DNA of 64,000 nucleotides. Source: Persicaria tinctoria. Lineage: Eukaryota > Streptophyta > Magnoliopsida > Caryophyllales > Polygonaceae. The translations under genes and the position numbers were made by a program. Location of the stretch: the NCBI GenBank assembly GCA_037127255.1, contig JBANSL010000013.1:14156688-14220687 (forward strand). Direction: 5' to 3'. Positions 11,679-21,881 of the stretch are shown one piece after another (the first letter of the stretch is position 1; each line of letters starts with the position of its first letter). The notes beneath the pieces are model-generated. The model saw only the letters and a list, made by a program, of their open reading frames with translations, did not search any database and was not told where the DNA came from.

Positions 11679-11960
11679 AAAAAAAACAATTGAAGTTATA
11701 ACTTAATTTCAAATTAGTGAAAAATGTTTTTATTTGAAAATTTAATTTGGGTTCACGTTGCTTCGGGTTTGGGTTTTTGTGAGATTCGAATCATTTCAGT
11801 TATTATGTGATTTCGGTTCATGAAAGAGGGTCATGTACGGATATACATATGAGAGACTTAAACAAAAATATAAATTAACTTCATAAAATTTCATTTCAAA
11901 ACAGATTGACATGAGAAAAGTACGGTAGTTTTAACCAAACTTATATTTTTATTCCAAACC

Positions 11961-12117
11961 ATATTATTATTATTATATATAATAAAGGAGAAGTTGTGTG
12001 AGATACATTTCGGCTTCTTCTTAATCGTAGTCATATGAACCCATCACAAATTTTTAAAATAATCAATATATACATAAGATAAAATTTTGTTCTAACTTTA
12101 TTTAACCACTATATCTA
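11961..12117. mobile_element. Truncated copy of the same long-TIR MITE
   Basis: TATATAATAAAGGAGAAG recurs at about 11973, followed by the same arm (TTAATCGTAGTCATATGAA) and AT-rich inner sequence, but the opposite arm is missing. The sequence just before it (11880-11960) matches 21411-21490, where no MITE is present. Confidence 0.65.
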
Positions 12118-12618
12118 GAGGGACCCTCTATGTTTGCTCTATCGTTCACCCTTTCTCCTCCATTTCAGATCCAACCTTACAGCTCCACCATTGGAATATC
12201 CTCGCCGCCCACTCCTTCATCTCCACAGTCCCTCGCTCGTCCCTCTCCTTACCGGTGAATCCAGTGCCTCCCTTAGAAAAGTACGAAGGCAGTCTCGCTC
12301 GTTCTCTCGCCTTTTTTTTTCCATTGGAGTACTCTCCTAAGGGTTTTTGTCGATCCGGCAACGAGGATCTCAAATACGTCATCTTCATTGCCTAATTTGA
12401 ACTCTAAGCCACCCAAATTTCAAATCTAGGTTCCTAGGTACCTCGTGTCTTCTGAAGGTTTGGTCGAAGGTTCGGGCTATGGTTTCGCCAGATCTTCAAC
12501 CGAAGATGTTCACTTGGTGCCGAGCTTCCAGAGACGGAATAATTGCTCTCTTCATCAATTAATTGAACAAATAGCCTACCAAAGACGGTGGAGCTTGTCA
12601 TTTTATTGAGAGGTAAAA
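12118..12618. other. Unassigned, moderately GC-rich spacer
   Basis: C/T-rich sequence with short open stretches on both strands but no recognisable domain, splice pattern or repeat ends. It could be the leader of a lost gene. I see nothing firm. Confidence 0.4.
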
Positions 12619-12629
12619 CGAGACAGTGG

Positions 12630-12867
12630 GCCCTAGTCGGGGTGGCCTAGTGGTAAGGAGTAAGGGGAGGAGTAAGGAGGTCCCGGGTTCGATCCCTGCC
12701 TCCACCTCTTTCCTTGGGTGAATCCTCAAGGTTTACCTTACTCTCTACCAATGGATCGAGCCGGTCGGCGCAAGCCGGTTTACCTGGTACGTGGCCCTTG
12801 CCGGCTGGGTCACGTGCTCGGGGTTTGCCACAAAGGTGAGTTCCTGGTCATAAAAAAAAAAAAAAAC
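12630..12867 (+). mobile_element. tRNA-derived SINE
   Basis: A pol III A-box (GTGGCCTAGTGGTAAGG, 12642-12658) and a perfect B-box (GGTTCGATCCC, 12686-12696) are followed by a tRNA-unrelated body and an A-tail (about 15 A, near 12852-12866). It is flanked by an 11-bp TSD CGAGACAGTGG (12619-12629 and 12868-12878). A third CGAGACAGTGG at 12917 comes from a tandem duplication of the downstream flank. Confidence 0.88.
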
Positions 12868-12940
12868 CGAGACAGTGGAAATTCCTTTAGCTTTTTGGTA
12901 CATGAACATAAAAAAACGAGACAGTGGAAATCCCTTTAGC

Positions 12941-13610
12941 TTTATGTGTAATTTCTTTCATTATTTATATTTTGAAATACAATTATACTATTAATATATA
13001 TTGTTATTTATATTGGTTTTGTTTTTGTTCTTGTCAACAATATTGTTGAGAATGTGAAGAGTCCCACATTGATTATACAAACAAAGAAGCCATAGTATAT
13101 AAGCTAGTGGGTTACTCCTCCTATTGCCAATTGGTTTTAGGATGGAACCCCGCTCGGCTTATGTGCTACGCTATTAGCGCATGGGCGCACACGTGCACAC
13201 GACCCCCGATCCCGAGTCCTAACAGACTTCAGTATGGTATCAGAGCGGAAAAGCCAAACGGCCCGACTCTCGATCCTGGGCTAGCTAAAAAGAGAATGAG
13301 ATGCTAGACCCGTTGTCCAAGTGTCAACTAGAGGTGAAAGACGACCCTAGTTGCACTTGCGGGGGGGCGTGTTGAGAATGTGAAGAGACAAAAGAGTCCC
13401 ACATTGATTATACAAACAAAGAAGTCATAGTATATAAGCTAGTGGGTTACTCCTCCTATTGCCAATTGGTTTTAGGATGGAACCCCGCTCGGCTTATGTG
13501 CTAGGCTATTAGCGCATGGGCGCACACGTTCACACGACCCCCAATCCCGAGTCCTAACGGACTTCAGTAAATATTATTGAAGTTATATAGCAAGCATCCC
13601 TCGAATATAT
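12941..13610. repeat. Duplicated 3' flank of the extensin-like gene, split by a TRIM
   Basis: 12945-13043 plus 13575-13600 match 22836-22965 downstream of the extensin-like gene (shared GTAATTTCTTTCATTATTTA, GAAATACAATTATACTATTA and TCAATATTATTGAAGT). This makes it a segmental duplicate of that flank. The TRIM interrupts it; the 22.9-kb copy is the empty site. Confidence 0.8.
13044..13569 (+). mobile_element. Complete TRIM (miniature LTR retrotransposon)
   Basis: LTR1 is 13044-13234 (191 bp) and LTR2 is 13370-13569 (200 bp). They are nearly identical; the size difference is a 9-bp ACAAAAGAG insertion in LTR2. The primer-binding site TGGTATCAGAGC starts directly after LTR1 (13235-13246, initiator-Met tRNA type), and a G-rich polypurine tract precedes LTR2. 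The TSD is AATAT (13039-13043, 13570-13574). There is no coding capacity. The LTRs end in TA rather than the usual CA. Confidence 0.93.
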
Positions 13611-14917
13611 ATTATTCAAAGCACTTGCCTGGAACAAGCATGCCAGCCCTATGCTTCACAAATCCGTTTGATTATTGCAACTAGGACATATCCACTTCGT
13701 TAGAAAAAATCAAATTTGAAATCTACTGAACTTCAATTGCTAAAAATAAAAATAAAAATCAGATTGCAACAGAATACAACATTGCTATGAAATTAAAAAT
13801 GCAGATAATTCCATAAAAGAGACTCGAACCTCAACTATCACTCGCCAGTGGGGAGTGATAGTTGAGGGAAGAAAACAATAATATCCTTATCCCTGGTTTC
13901 AATCTGCGTTGGACAAATTGGGGATTTCAATTTTGATCAAACCATCATCTTACTGGAGATTTCAATTTTGATCAAGACCGTTAAGCCTTATCCATGGTTT
14001 CAATCTGCCTTTGACAAATTGGGCACGTTTCGAGGTCTTGCCCACATTCACAGCATGTCTACCAAAGAAGAATGCGAGAAAGCGAATTAGAATGAAAATT
14101 AACTACTGCTATTTTTAAATGAGCATACCTTGAATAGGTAAATAAAGAGCGGCCATTCCGGGGTTCGAACCGAAGATCTATGAATACTACCCACAAGTTC
14201 TTTCTGGTGAGCCATTCCGGAATGGTTTCAAATGAGCATACCAAGAAAAGGAAAATTGACTCACAAATTTCATTCCCTAAATTTAGTGCCCACAACCAAA
14301 GGTCATATCCTTTATTCGAAAGACAAATGGGGCAAAACTGTTTCCAAGATCAAGCAAAAAAAGGATATCAGTTTCTACACTTGTGCTAAGAGTTTAAGTT
14401 GCAGCATATAAATGTTCATGTGAACTATTCTGACAAAGCAAAAGTTGACGATATTACACTTCTCTTCCTAAGTAGAAACATAGCCTATAGGGCAAGTTTA
14501 TATATTAATAAGCTTTTTCGGGTAAAATAACTTGTAGTTAGAACCGTCAAAATCTGACCCAACCTAAGGATCCGACCTGTCCAGCTTGGAAATTTTGTAA
14601 CCCAAAATGACCCAATCTAATGAACCCGCAAATTTGTGGGTTTAATCTGACCCAACCCATGACTTTATGAAGAGTGTGTATACTGCATACACACGGCTGC
14701 ATTGCTACATTTCCTTGCTTTCATATCATCTCATTTCAGCTGCATTTTGTTTTCATTTCCCTTTCCCTTTCCTTTTGTAGTAAGCCAGCTAGCAGTTTTG
14801 TCTCCTTGTGATTCACCAATCACATTCGAGATTCCAATGCTATTTAAGTTGTGTGCAGACATCTACAAGGGTTTTTGGTATTAACCTGAATGAATGAATA
14901 TTTCGCCGTGTCTTTTA
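13611..14917. other. Non-coding stretch with a perfect hairpin
   Basis: There is no gene I can support. A perfect 15-bp inverted repeat CCTCAACTATCACTC / GAGTGATAGTTGAGG lies at 13829-13867 around a 9-base loop. A tRNA-like piece lies at 14150-14225. Repeated GACCCAACCC-type words at 14550-14665 suggest another degenerate repeat. Confidence 0.5.
14152..14224 (-). repeat. tRNA-like, possibly SINE-derived hairpin element
   Basis: On the minus strand CCATTCCGG at the start pairs with CCGGAATGG at the end, like an acceptor stem. There is an A-box-like GGCTCACCAG and a B-box GGTTCGAACCCC. The length (about 72) is tRNA-like, but no normal anticodon arm is evident. It is either a tRNA pseudogene or the head of a decayed SINE. 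Confidence 0.4.
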
Positions 14918-15052
14918 TGATAGATTACATAGGTCTTATATTGTATAGTGTGTCCAAATGCCCAATATTTTTGTAACATATATATATATATATGTTTATC
15001 AATGAATAGAAACCCTCAAGGAGGACATTACAATCAATCTCGTGATCTCACA
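14918..15052 (+). repeat. 5' LTR of copia-1
   Basis: TG...CA boundaries. It differs from the 3' LTR by about eight substitutions and a short TA-repeat length change, so the insertion is not very recent. Confidence 0.9.
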
Positions 15053-15253
15053 TGGTATCACAACCTAAGATCCCTAAACCCTAATCTTTTTCTTTTCTCC
15101 TAAACCCTAGCCGCCACCCCCCACCGCCGCCCCCAACACCTTGCCGCCGCCACCTCCTTCCCTCTCGGCCACCCTCCCGACGCCGCCCCCTCCCCCTCTC
15201 GGCTTCCCTTTGCGGACACCCCCCCCTATCCCGCACCTCTCTCTCTCGTCCCG

Positions 15254-16556
15254 ATGGCCGACACACCCGCCACCAAACCACCCTTCCACTCCGCTCTCAC
15301 GATCTCCAATATCAAAAACTGCATCCCCATCATCCTTGATCATGAATCCAGTTCCTACACCATGTGGTCGCACCTCTTCACCACCCATGTTAAGCAGTGA
15401 CGAAGCCAGCCTGTAATGTAGGGGTGGGCGAGATTTAGGCTAAAAATTAAGTAATAATGAAACGAGCTTTGCGAAACTTTAAATAAATTTAATTGTGAAA
15501 GGTTATGTATTTTTTTTTAAAGATTTATCCATATTATTAGAAGTGAATAAAATTTATAATAAGTTAAAAAAATCGAGGAAACCCCTGATGAATGACTAAA
15601 ATAGAATTGAAACAATACTAATTGAAATTAATTATTCTCAATTTAAAAATATATTTCAACTTATATATAAAAAGATAGTTAAAAATAAGTGAAGAAAATG
15701 TAAAAAGTGGGAATTGAACCTTGGACTCTATTAAAGAGGAAAAAGTTCTCCATCGACACTTTACCAACTAGGCAATGTAAACTTTGTAATCCATTTACCC
15801 TTTTAATTAATTTATACTTTTTTATTTTTTTATTTTTTTTATAGTTAATCTTTTGTATTTTTTTTTCCGGGATCGGGGTGGGCTCGCGCTCATACGAGCC
15901 TACCCGTATATCCGCCAGTGATGTTAAGGCTCATAAGATCCTCCACCACATCGACTCCTCTGTCGATCGCCCTGCCAGTGAAGACAACGATCTCTTCGCT
16001 CAACTCGACACCATTGTCCTTCAATAGATCTTCAACACCATCTCCAAAGATCTATTGACAAACATCCTCGACCCCAAAGACTTCGCCTTGGATGCTTGGA
16101 AAAAGCTTCAGAATCTTTTTCAAGACAACAAGTCCACCCGTGCTGTCTATCTTGAGCACGAATTCTCAAGTTGTAAGCTTTCATCTTTCCCGTCGATATC
16201 CGCCTATTGTCAGCATATCAAGACCATGTCTGATCAACTAGGCACCGTCGACTCCAAACCCAGCGCTACCCGCCTTGTCCTCTAGGTACTTTCGGGTTTT
16301 CCCTCTGAATACAACGCTGCTGCTACTCATATACAGCAGATGGAACCTCTCCCCACCTTCGAAAAGACCCGATCTCAATTGATCCTGGAGAAGACTCGCC
16401 TTCAACGTCAGACCACCTTCGAAAAGACCCGGTCTTCCCTCTGAATACAACGCTGCTGCTACTCATATACAGCAGATGGAACCTCTCCCCACCTTCGAAA
16501 AGACCCGGTCTCAATTGATCCTGGAGAAGACTCGCCTTCAACGTCAGACCACCGAC
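15254..16556 (+). pseudogene. Gag of copia-1, interrupted
   Basis: ATG 15254 (MADTPATKPPFHSALTISNI) reads to 15394, where a hAT MITE is inserted. Gag resumes at 15929 (AHKILHHIDSSVDRPASE) and carries in-frame TAG stops near 16026 and 16283, where related gags would have sense codons. KDFALDAWKKLQNLF and AVYLEHEFSS are typical of copia gag. A 136-bp tandem duplication (16301-16436 and 16437-16551) shifts the frame. No zinc knuckle is visible; the C-terminus is Gly/Arg/Pro-rich. Confidence 0.85.
15395..15920. mobile_element. hAT-type MITE inside copia-1 gag
   Basis: Flanked by the 8-bp TSD ATGTTAAG (15387-15394, 15921-15928). Imperfect TIRs begin CAGTGACGAA and CACTGGCGGA. Removing insert plus one TSD restores continuous gag reading. 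It holds a minus-strand tRNA-like segment at about 15713-15785 (A-box TTGCCTAGTTGGTAAAG, B-box GGTTCAATTCC). It has no transposase, so it is non-autonomous. Confidence 0.88.
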
Positions 16557-16895
16557 GCCGCCAAGGACAAGACGACATTGGTCTCGTCAAGCAACATTGA
16601 CGAAACCTATGCCCCGCAGCACATCCGCAACAACGATCCACCATCGCAGAGAGGCGGCGGCCGCAGCCGCAGCAATGGCCGGCGGCCGCAACAGTTTGAT
16701 TCCTCTCGCCCCTCCTGGTATCCCACCCCCGGCTATCCGCTTTGGATGCCCTTTGGCTACCCACCTACGATGTACCACCCACCACCCCCGTATCCCAACC
16801 GTCAGCAGGGAGCGGGCTTGTTGGGTCCTGCTCCTCGACCCGCAGGTCACTAGGCCTACCCGTCTTCGTCTAATCAGGCCTACACTCCTACTGAT

Positions 16896-19800
16896 GTGCA
16901 TCACGCTTTCTCTTCCATGCAGATGGCACCTCCTGAATCCGTTTGGTACATGAATATTGGCGCCACTTCTCATATGATGAACTCATCAGGTACTCTCTCT
17001 TCTCTTTCTTTTAAGGGTCCTGCACATTCTATTATCGTCGGCAACGGTGGTCGCCTTTCTACTTCGGACATTGGGCACGCCACTTTACCAACCCCAACCA
17101 ACCCATTACACCTCAATAACGTCCTCATTGCCCCCAAACTTGTCAAAAACCTTATCTCTGTCCGTCGGTTCACCACTGACAAAAATGTTTCTCTTGTGTT
17201 TGATCCGTTTGGTTTTTCTGTGAAGGATCTTACTACGGGGGTTAGTCGCCTGAGATGTAATACCACCGGGGAGCTCTATCCTGTGTCGTCGCCCTCACCA
17301 TCCAGCCCGTCAAGTCCATTCGCCCTCTCGGCATCATCATCCAGTCTTTGGCATGCACGCCTTGGTCATCCCAGTCCTGCAGTTTTAGATTTGCTTCATT
17401 CTAAGAGTCTAGTCAAATGTAATAAAGAGCTTCGATCTAGTTTATGTTCTTCATGTCAGTTAGGCAAGCATGCCAGACTTCCTTTTCAGCGGTTTTTAAA
17501 CCCTACTTTTTCCCCATTTGATATTATTAATAGTGACATTTGGACATCTCCTGTGCCTAGCAAGGAGGGTCATAAATATTACTTTTTGTTTCTGGATGAT
17601 TATACACATTTCTTATGGGTTTTCCCATTGCATTTTAAATCTCAAGTGTTTCCTATCTTTGCCAAATTCCATGCTTACATCAAAACACAATTCACACCTC
17701 TATCAAGTGTTGACAATGGCCGCGAATTTGACAACAAATAATTTCACACTTTCTTCAGCACCAATGGGATCTCCTATCGCTTGTCTTGCCCCTATACCTC
17801 TCAACAGAATGGCAAGGCCGGACAAATCATCAAAACCATCACTAATATGATGCGCCCCCTCATCTTCCACGCATTCATTCCCCTTCCTTATTGGCCTTAC
17901 GCCTTAGCCACCACCTGCTACCTCCTAAACATTCTCCCTTCCACTACCCTCCACCATCGCTCACCAACTCAGGCACTTTATTGCACTTTGCCTAGGTATG
18001 AACACCTTCGTACCTTTGGGTGCTTGTGCTTCCCAAATCAGTCATAGACCGCCCCTCACAAGCTTCACCCACGCTCCACTCCTTGTGTCTTTCTTGGCCA
18101 TCCGTCTTATCATCGCGGTTACCTCTGCCTCGATATCAAGACCCACAAGATCATTTTGTCTCGTCATGTCACCTTTGATGAATCTCGCTTCCCCTCCGCA
18201 TCTCCCCCACCTCTCGTGTTTCAGTCAGAGTCAGATTCATCGTTCCCTCACTTTCTTCTTCCCAAGAGCTCTCCCGGTGCTCCTGCCTCCCCCCCCCCCC
18301 CCACCACCACCACCACCAGACCACACACCTGCAGCGTCTCCGGTGTCTTCCGACCCCATCTGATCGTCTCCATGAACACCACACATCACCCCGCCTTCCA
18401 TTACCCTACACACTCCCCGTCGTTCATCCCCGATGAAGTGCTGTCGCGGCCGCAGCAAGACGCCGCGGCCGCAGCCAATCAATTGCCACAACCCCACCCT
18501 TCCCCCACGCTACTGGCGGCGGCCACAACATCATGTCGTGATCGCGGCCAATCAATGTGTTGCGGGCTTGCATCGCCTGCAGCCTTTCCCGCCGCCTCGC
18601 AACCCCCCTGCATCCGTCCTTCCCGACTCCCGACCCCCCCCCCCCCGCCTCCTCCTCGACCTCCCTTTCCCCCATTCCCACCTCCCACAAAACAGCCCTC
18701 CTCGACCCGAATTGGCAGGCGGTTATATGCTCGACGAATACAAGGCCCTTACAAAGAATGGTACTTGGGTTCTTGTCCCTCGCCCTCCTGAGCCGAACGT
18801 CATTCGTTGTATGTGGCTCTCCCGGCACAAGTTCCGCTCTGATGGAACGTGTGAGCGCTACAAAGCCCGTCTTGTGGTCAACGGTCGATCTCAGCAGGCA
18901 GGTATTGATTGTGATGAGACGTTCAACCCCGTGGTCAAGCCTGCCACTATCCGACTGGTACTGAGTTTAGCATTGTCGCGCAACTGGGCCATCCATCAGT
19001 TAGATGTCAAGAACGCTTTTCTGCATGGCCATCTGAATGAGACAGTCTACATGTTTCAGCCGCCGGGGTTTGCTGATGCTGATCGTCCCAATCATGTCTG
19101 TCTCCTAAAGCGCTCTTTGTATGGTCTGAAACAGGCTCCGCGTGCTTGGTTCCAGCGCTTTACTTCGCATCTGCTACGCTTGGGCTTCATTGGCAGTCGT
19201 TCGGATACGTCTCTGTTTATCTATCACAGAGGCTCAGACATGGCCTTCCTGTTACTATATGTCAACGACATCATTCTCACCGCCTCTTCTGATGCTCTAC
19301 GGATGTCTATTATTTCCCAGTTGAGTGCGGAGTTCGCCATGTCTGATCTGGGTCCGTTGTCCTACTTCTTGGGAGTTGCTGTTCAGCGTCATGCGTCTGG
19401 CCTGTTTCTCTCTCAGAGTAAGTATGCTGCTGAGATTGTTGCTCGAGCCAAGATGGGTAACTGTAATCCTGTCGCCACCCCCGTCGATACGTCCAACAAG
19501 CTCAGTGCTCATTCTGGTCCTTTGGTTGATGATCCGACGTTGTACAGAAGCCTCGCTGGTGCACTACAGTATCTTACCTTCACCGGGCCTGATATCAGTT
19601 ACGTCGTTCAGCAGATCTGCTTGTTCATGCATGCATCCATGGAACCCCACTTTCAGCCCTTGAAGCGGATCATTCGGTACATCAGCGGCACCCTCGAGCT
19701 AGGCACCACAATCACTCCTTCCCCTAAGCTTGACCTTGTTGCTTACACTGATGCGGATTGGGGTGGTTGTCTTGACACACGTCGCTCCACATCAGGTTAC

Positions 19801-20223
19801 TGTGTTTTCCTCAACGACACCCTTGTGTCGTGGACAGCAAAGCGTCAGTCTGTCGTGTCTCGCTCCAGCGCTGAGGCAGAGTACAAAGGTGTTGCCAAAG
19901 TTGTCTCTGAGTGCTCTTGGCTCCGCAATCTTCTTCTTGAGCTCCGTTGCCCTCTTCAGAAGGTCACTCTGGTCTACACTGACAACGTCTCCGCCGTCTA
20001 CCTCGCTAGTAACCCTGTCCAGCATCAACGCACGAAGCACATTGAGCTCAATCTCCACTTCGTCCGGGACAAGGTTGCCATTGGACATGTTCGCGATCTC
20101 CATGTCCCGTCCCCCTATCAGTACGCTGATATATTCACCAAGGGCTTACATCGGCAGTCGTTTCTTGATTTTTGGTCCAGTCTCACTGTACAGGACCCTT
20201 CACTTTCGACTGCGGGGGTTTGA
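16896..20223 (+). pseudogene. Pol of copia-1 (protease, integrase, RT, RNase H)
   Basis: The protease reads WYMNIGATSHM where the sister element has WYMDTGATSHM, so the catalytic Asp is lost. GAG-pre-integrase (LWHARLGHP, CSSCQLGKHARLPF) and integrase follow, with a small deletion before DNGREF, a TAA at 17739-17741 and a TAG at 18045-18047. From about 18720 the RT reads QLDVKNAFLHG and LYGLKQAPRAW, but the active site is YVND (19258-19269) instead of YVDD. RNase H has YTDADWGG and SSAEAEY and ends at 20223. It is inactive in at least two enzymes. Confidence 0.92.
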
Positions 20224-20349
20224 TAGATTACATAGGTCTTATATTGTATAGTGGGCCCAAAGGCCCAATACATTTGTAACCTATATACATGTTTATCAAT
20301 GAATGGAAACCCTCAAGGAGGACATTACAATCAATCTCGTGCTCTCACA
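20221..20349 (+). repeat. 3' LTR of copia-1
   Basis: Preceded by a G-rich tract (CTGCGGGGGTT) as polypurine tract. Starts TGATAGATTAC and ends CTCACA, followed by TSD TTTTA. Confidence 0.92.
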
Positions 20350-20536
20350 TTTTATTCACCATTAATTGATGAAACAGTGATGTATTCACTGCTCAGATTC
20401 TTGGCTTAGTATCATTCAAGTTTTTGTTTTATTTTAAATAAACCCTACGCCTCTTGAGTCATAGGTGTGTGACTAATCAAGTGGTGCAACTATTTTTTCT
20501 ATATACATACCCTGCCCCTTTTGAATCACACGTCTA

Positions 20537-20790
20537 TTTTTTTTATTTTTTTTGATAAGGAAATAATTCGAGGACCAGACATGCATGGACCCTCGAGAGG
20601 CCGATAGAGTCGGTGGACGGAGAACCGTCAAACATAAAACGAAATAAAAAGAAAACGGTGCAATACAAGAAACGGCAAACAAACAGCCCGAGCCGACCAG
20701 ACGATCCTAATCCCGACAAGCTGAGTACAACGTAGACTAATCACGGAGCCAAGCGCCACCATGAGATGAGGGAAGGATTAGGATCTATGG
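20537..20790 (-). mobile_element. Short 3' fragment of a LINE-like retroposon
   Basis: On the minus strand the segment ends TTTCCTTATCAAAAAAAATA, resembling plant L1 3' ends with an A-tail. It is flanked by an imperfect repeat TTGAATCACACGTCTAT (about 20520) and TTGAGTCACACACCTAT (about 20801), a plausible 17-bp TSD with three mismatches. There is no ORF. Confidence 0.5.
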
Positions 20791-21767
20791 CTCAGGATTT
20801 AATTGAGTCACACACCTATAAACCCAGTGTTGACCCATGCACAAGGGCAGCTTGGGCTAGTGTCCAGGGCTCAGCCCGTGAGAGGGTCCATCCCGAATTA
20901 TATCTACTATGTAGTATAGTATATTGTACTTGTTTATAATATTATCTTATTTTTTAAATGTTTACAAAGGCCCAACTAAACCCTTCCCTCGTTTAAAAGG
21001 CTCACAAGATATAATGTTTAATCTTAACCGGTGCAACAAGTGAATTAAAATATAATTTGCAAATGAGCCCTAGTTTTTTATATAAAAAATTACACATATA
21101 ATACAATCTCTGCATAATTTATCTCATAAGTTTTGAAAACCGCTAATAGTATTATACATTTGTGTTAGTCGCTAATAATTTTTTTAATTATTAGATGAGA
21201 TATGCTACTGTATTAATTTTAGGATATCAAAATGGATTTTTGTAAGTAATATTGTACGTGCTACTTTGAATTGATGTAAGATATATATTAATGAAAAAAC
21301 CTAGATAAAATATTAAATAGTTTATTTTTTATATAAAAGGGTCCGGCCTCAAAAAAAAAATTCCACCCAGGGCCTCTAAAATGATAGAATCTGCGTTGTA
21401 TAAACCTCGTGACATTTCATCGCAAAACCGATTGACAAAGAGAAAAGTAGTTACCCAAACTTATATTTTATTCCAAACCATATTACTATTTTGCGATGTT
21501 TTGATCGGGACAGCCACATTCCAAGATTTGGAAGCCATTATTTTAGAACTCTTAGTCTCTTATTGTTGTTTTTTAATAAGATCTTGTTGCTAGCTGGATA
21601 TGATCATCATATCTAAATTAAATTAAAATTAGTATCCTCTATTCAGCAATTTTTTTATTAAAAAGTTGGCATCCATATTCCATACTAGCTGGGATTAGAC
21701 GTGTATGAAATCGTGCATCCAGTGAAGTGCCATTGTTGTCTCTATCATGTTGACTGTAAGGAAAGCC
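20791..21767. other. Spacer upstream of the extensin-like gene
   Basis: No gene is visible. 21411-21490 is duplicated at 11880-11963 (shared CCAAACTTATATTTT and ATTCCAAACCATATTA), marking the left side of the segmental duplication. 20856-21370 looks like a decayed repeat with runs such as GGGCTCAGCCC, with no ends I can define. Confidence 0.5.
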
Positions 21768-21775
21768 TATAAAAA
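21768..21775 (+). promoter_or_regulatory. TATA box of the extensin-like gene
   Basis: TATAAAAA lies 114 bases before the ATG, a usual spacing for a plant leader. The same leader (CCTATA-box then CATCTCATC) recurs before the extensin remnant at 46.1 kb. Confidence 0.65.
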
Positions 21776-21881
21776 CCAAAGCCATGAACCTCAACAATCA
21801 CCATCTCATCTATCTTTCATCTTCACTTCCCCTCTTAGCCATATTAGCAACAACAACAAAACCACAAAAGAGAGTTCTAAA

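Larger units (their letters stand above)
14918..20349 (+). mobile_element. Short-LTR Ty1/copia element (copia-1), degenerate
   Basis: The LTRs of 135 and 129 bp start TGATAGATTAC and end CTCACA. The TSD is TTTTA (14913-14917, 20350-20354). A primer site TGGTATCACAACC follows LTR1. Gag, protease, integrase, RT and RNase H follow in Ty1/copia order. Short LTRs and this RT type suggest the Ale/Retrofit side of copia, which is tentative. It is disrupted by a hAT MITE, a 136-bp tandem duplication, several stops and an RT active-site change. It is closely related to copia-3 (36354-40702). Confidence 0.93.

Noticed and set aside
15081..15416. Gly/Arg- and Pro-rich ORFs on both strands
   Set aside because: Shadows of the C-rich leader and gag start of copia-1.
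18169..18828. Several Gly/Trp-rich or Pro-rich minus- and plus-strand ORFs
   Set aside because: Shadow frames of the low-complexity C-rich linker between integrase and RT in copia-1.
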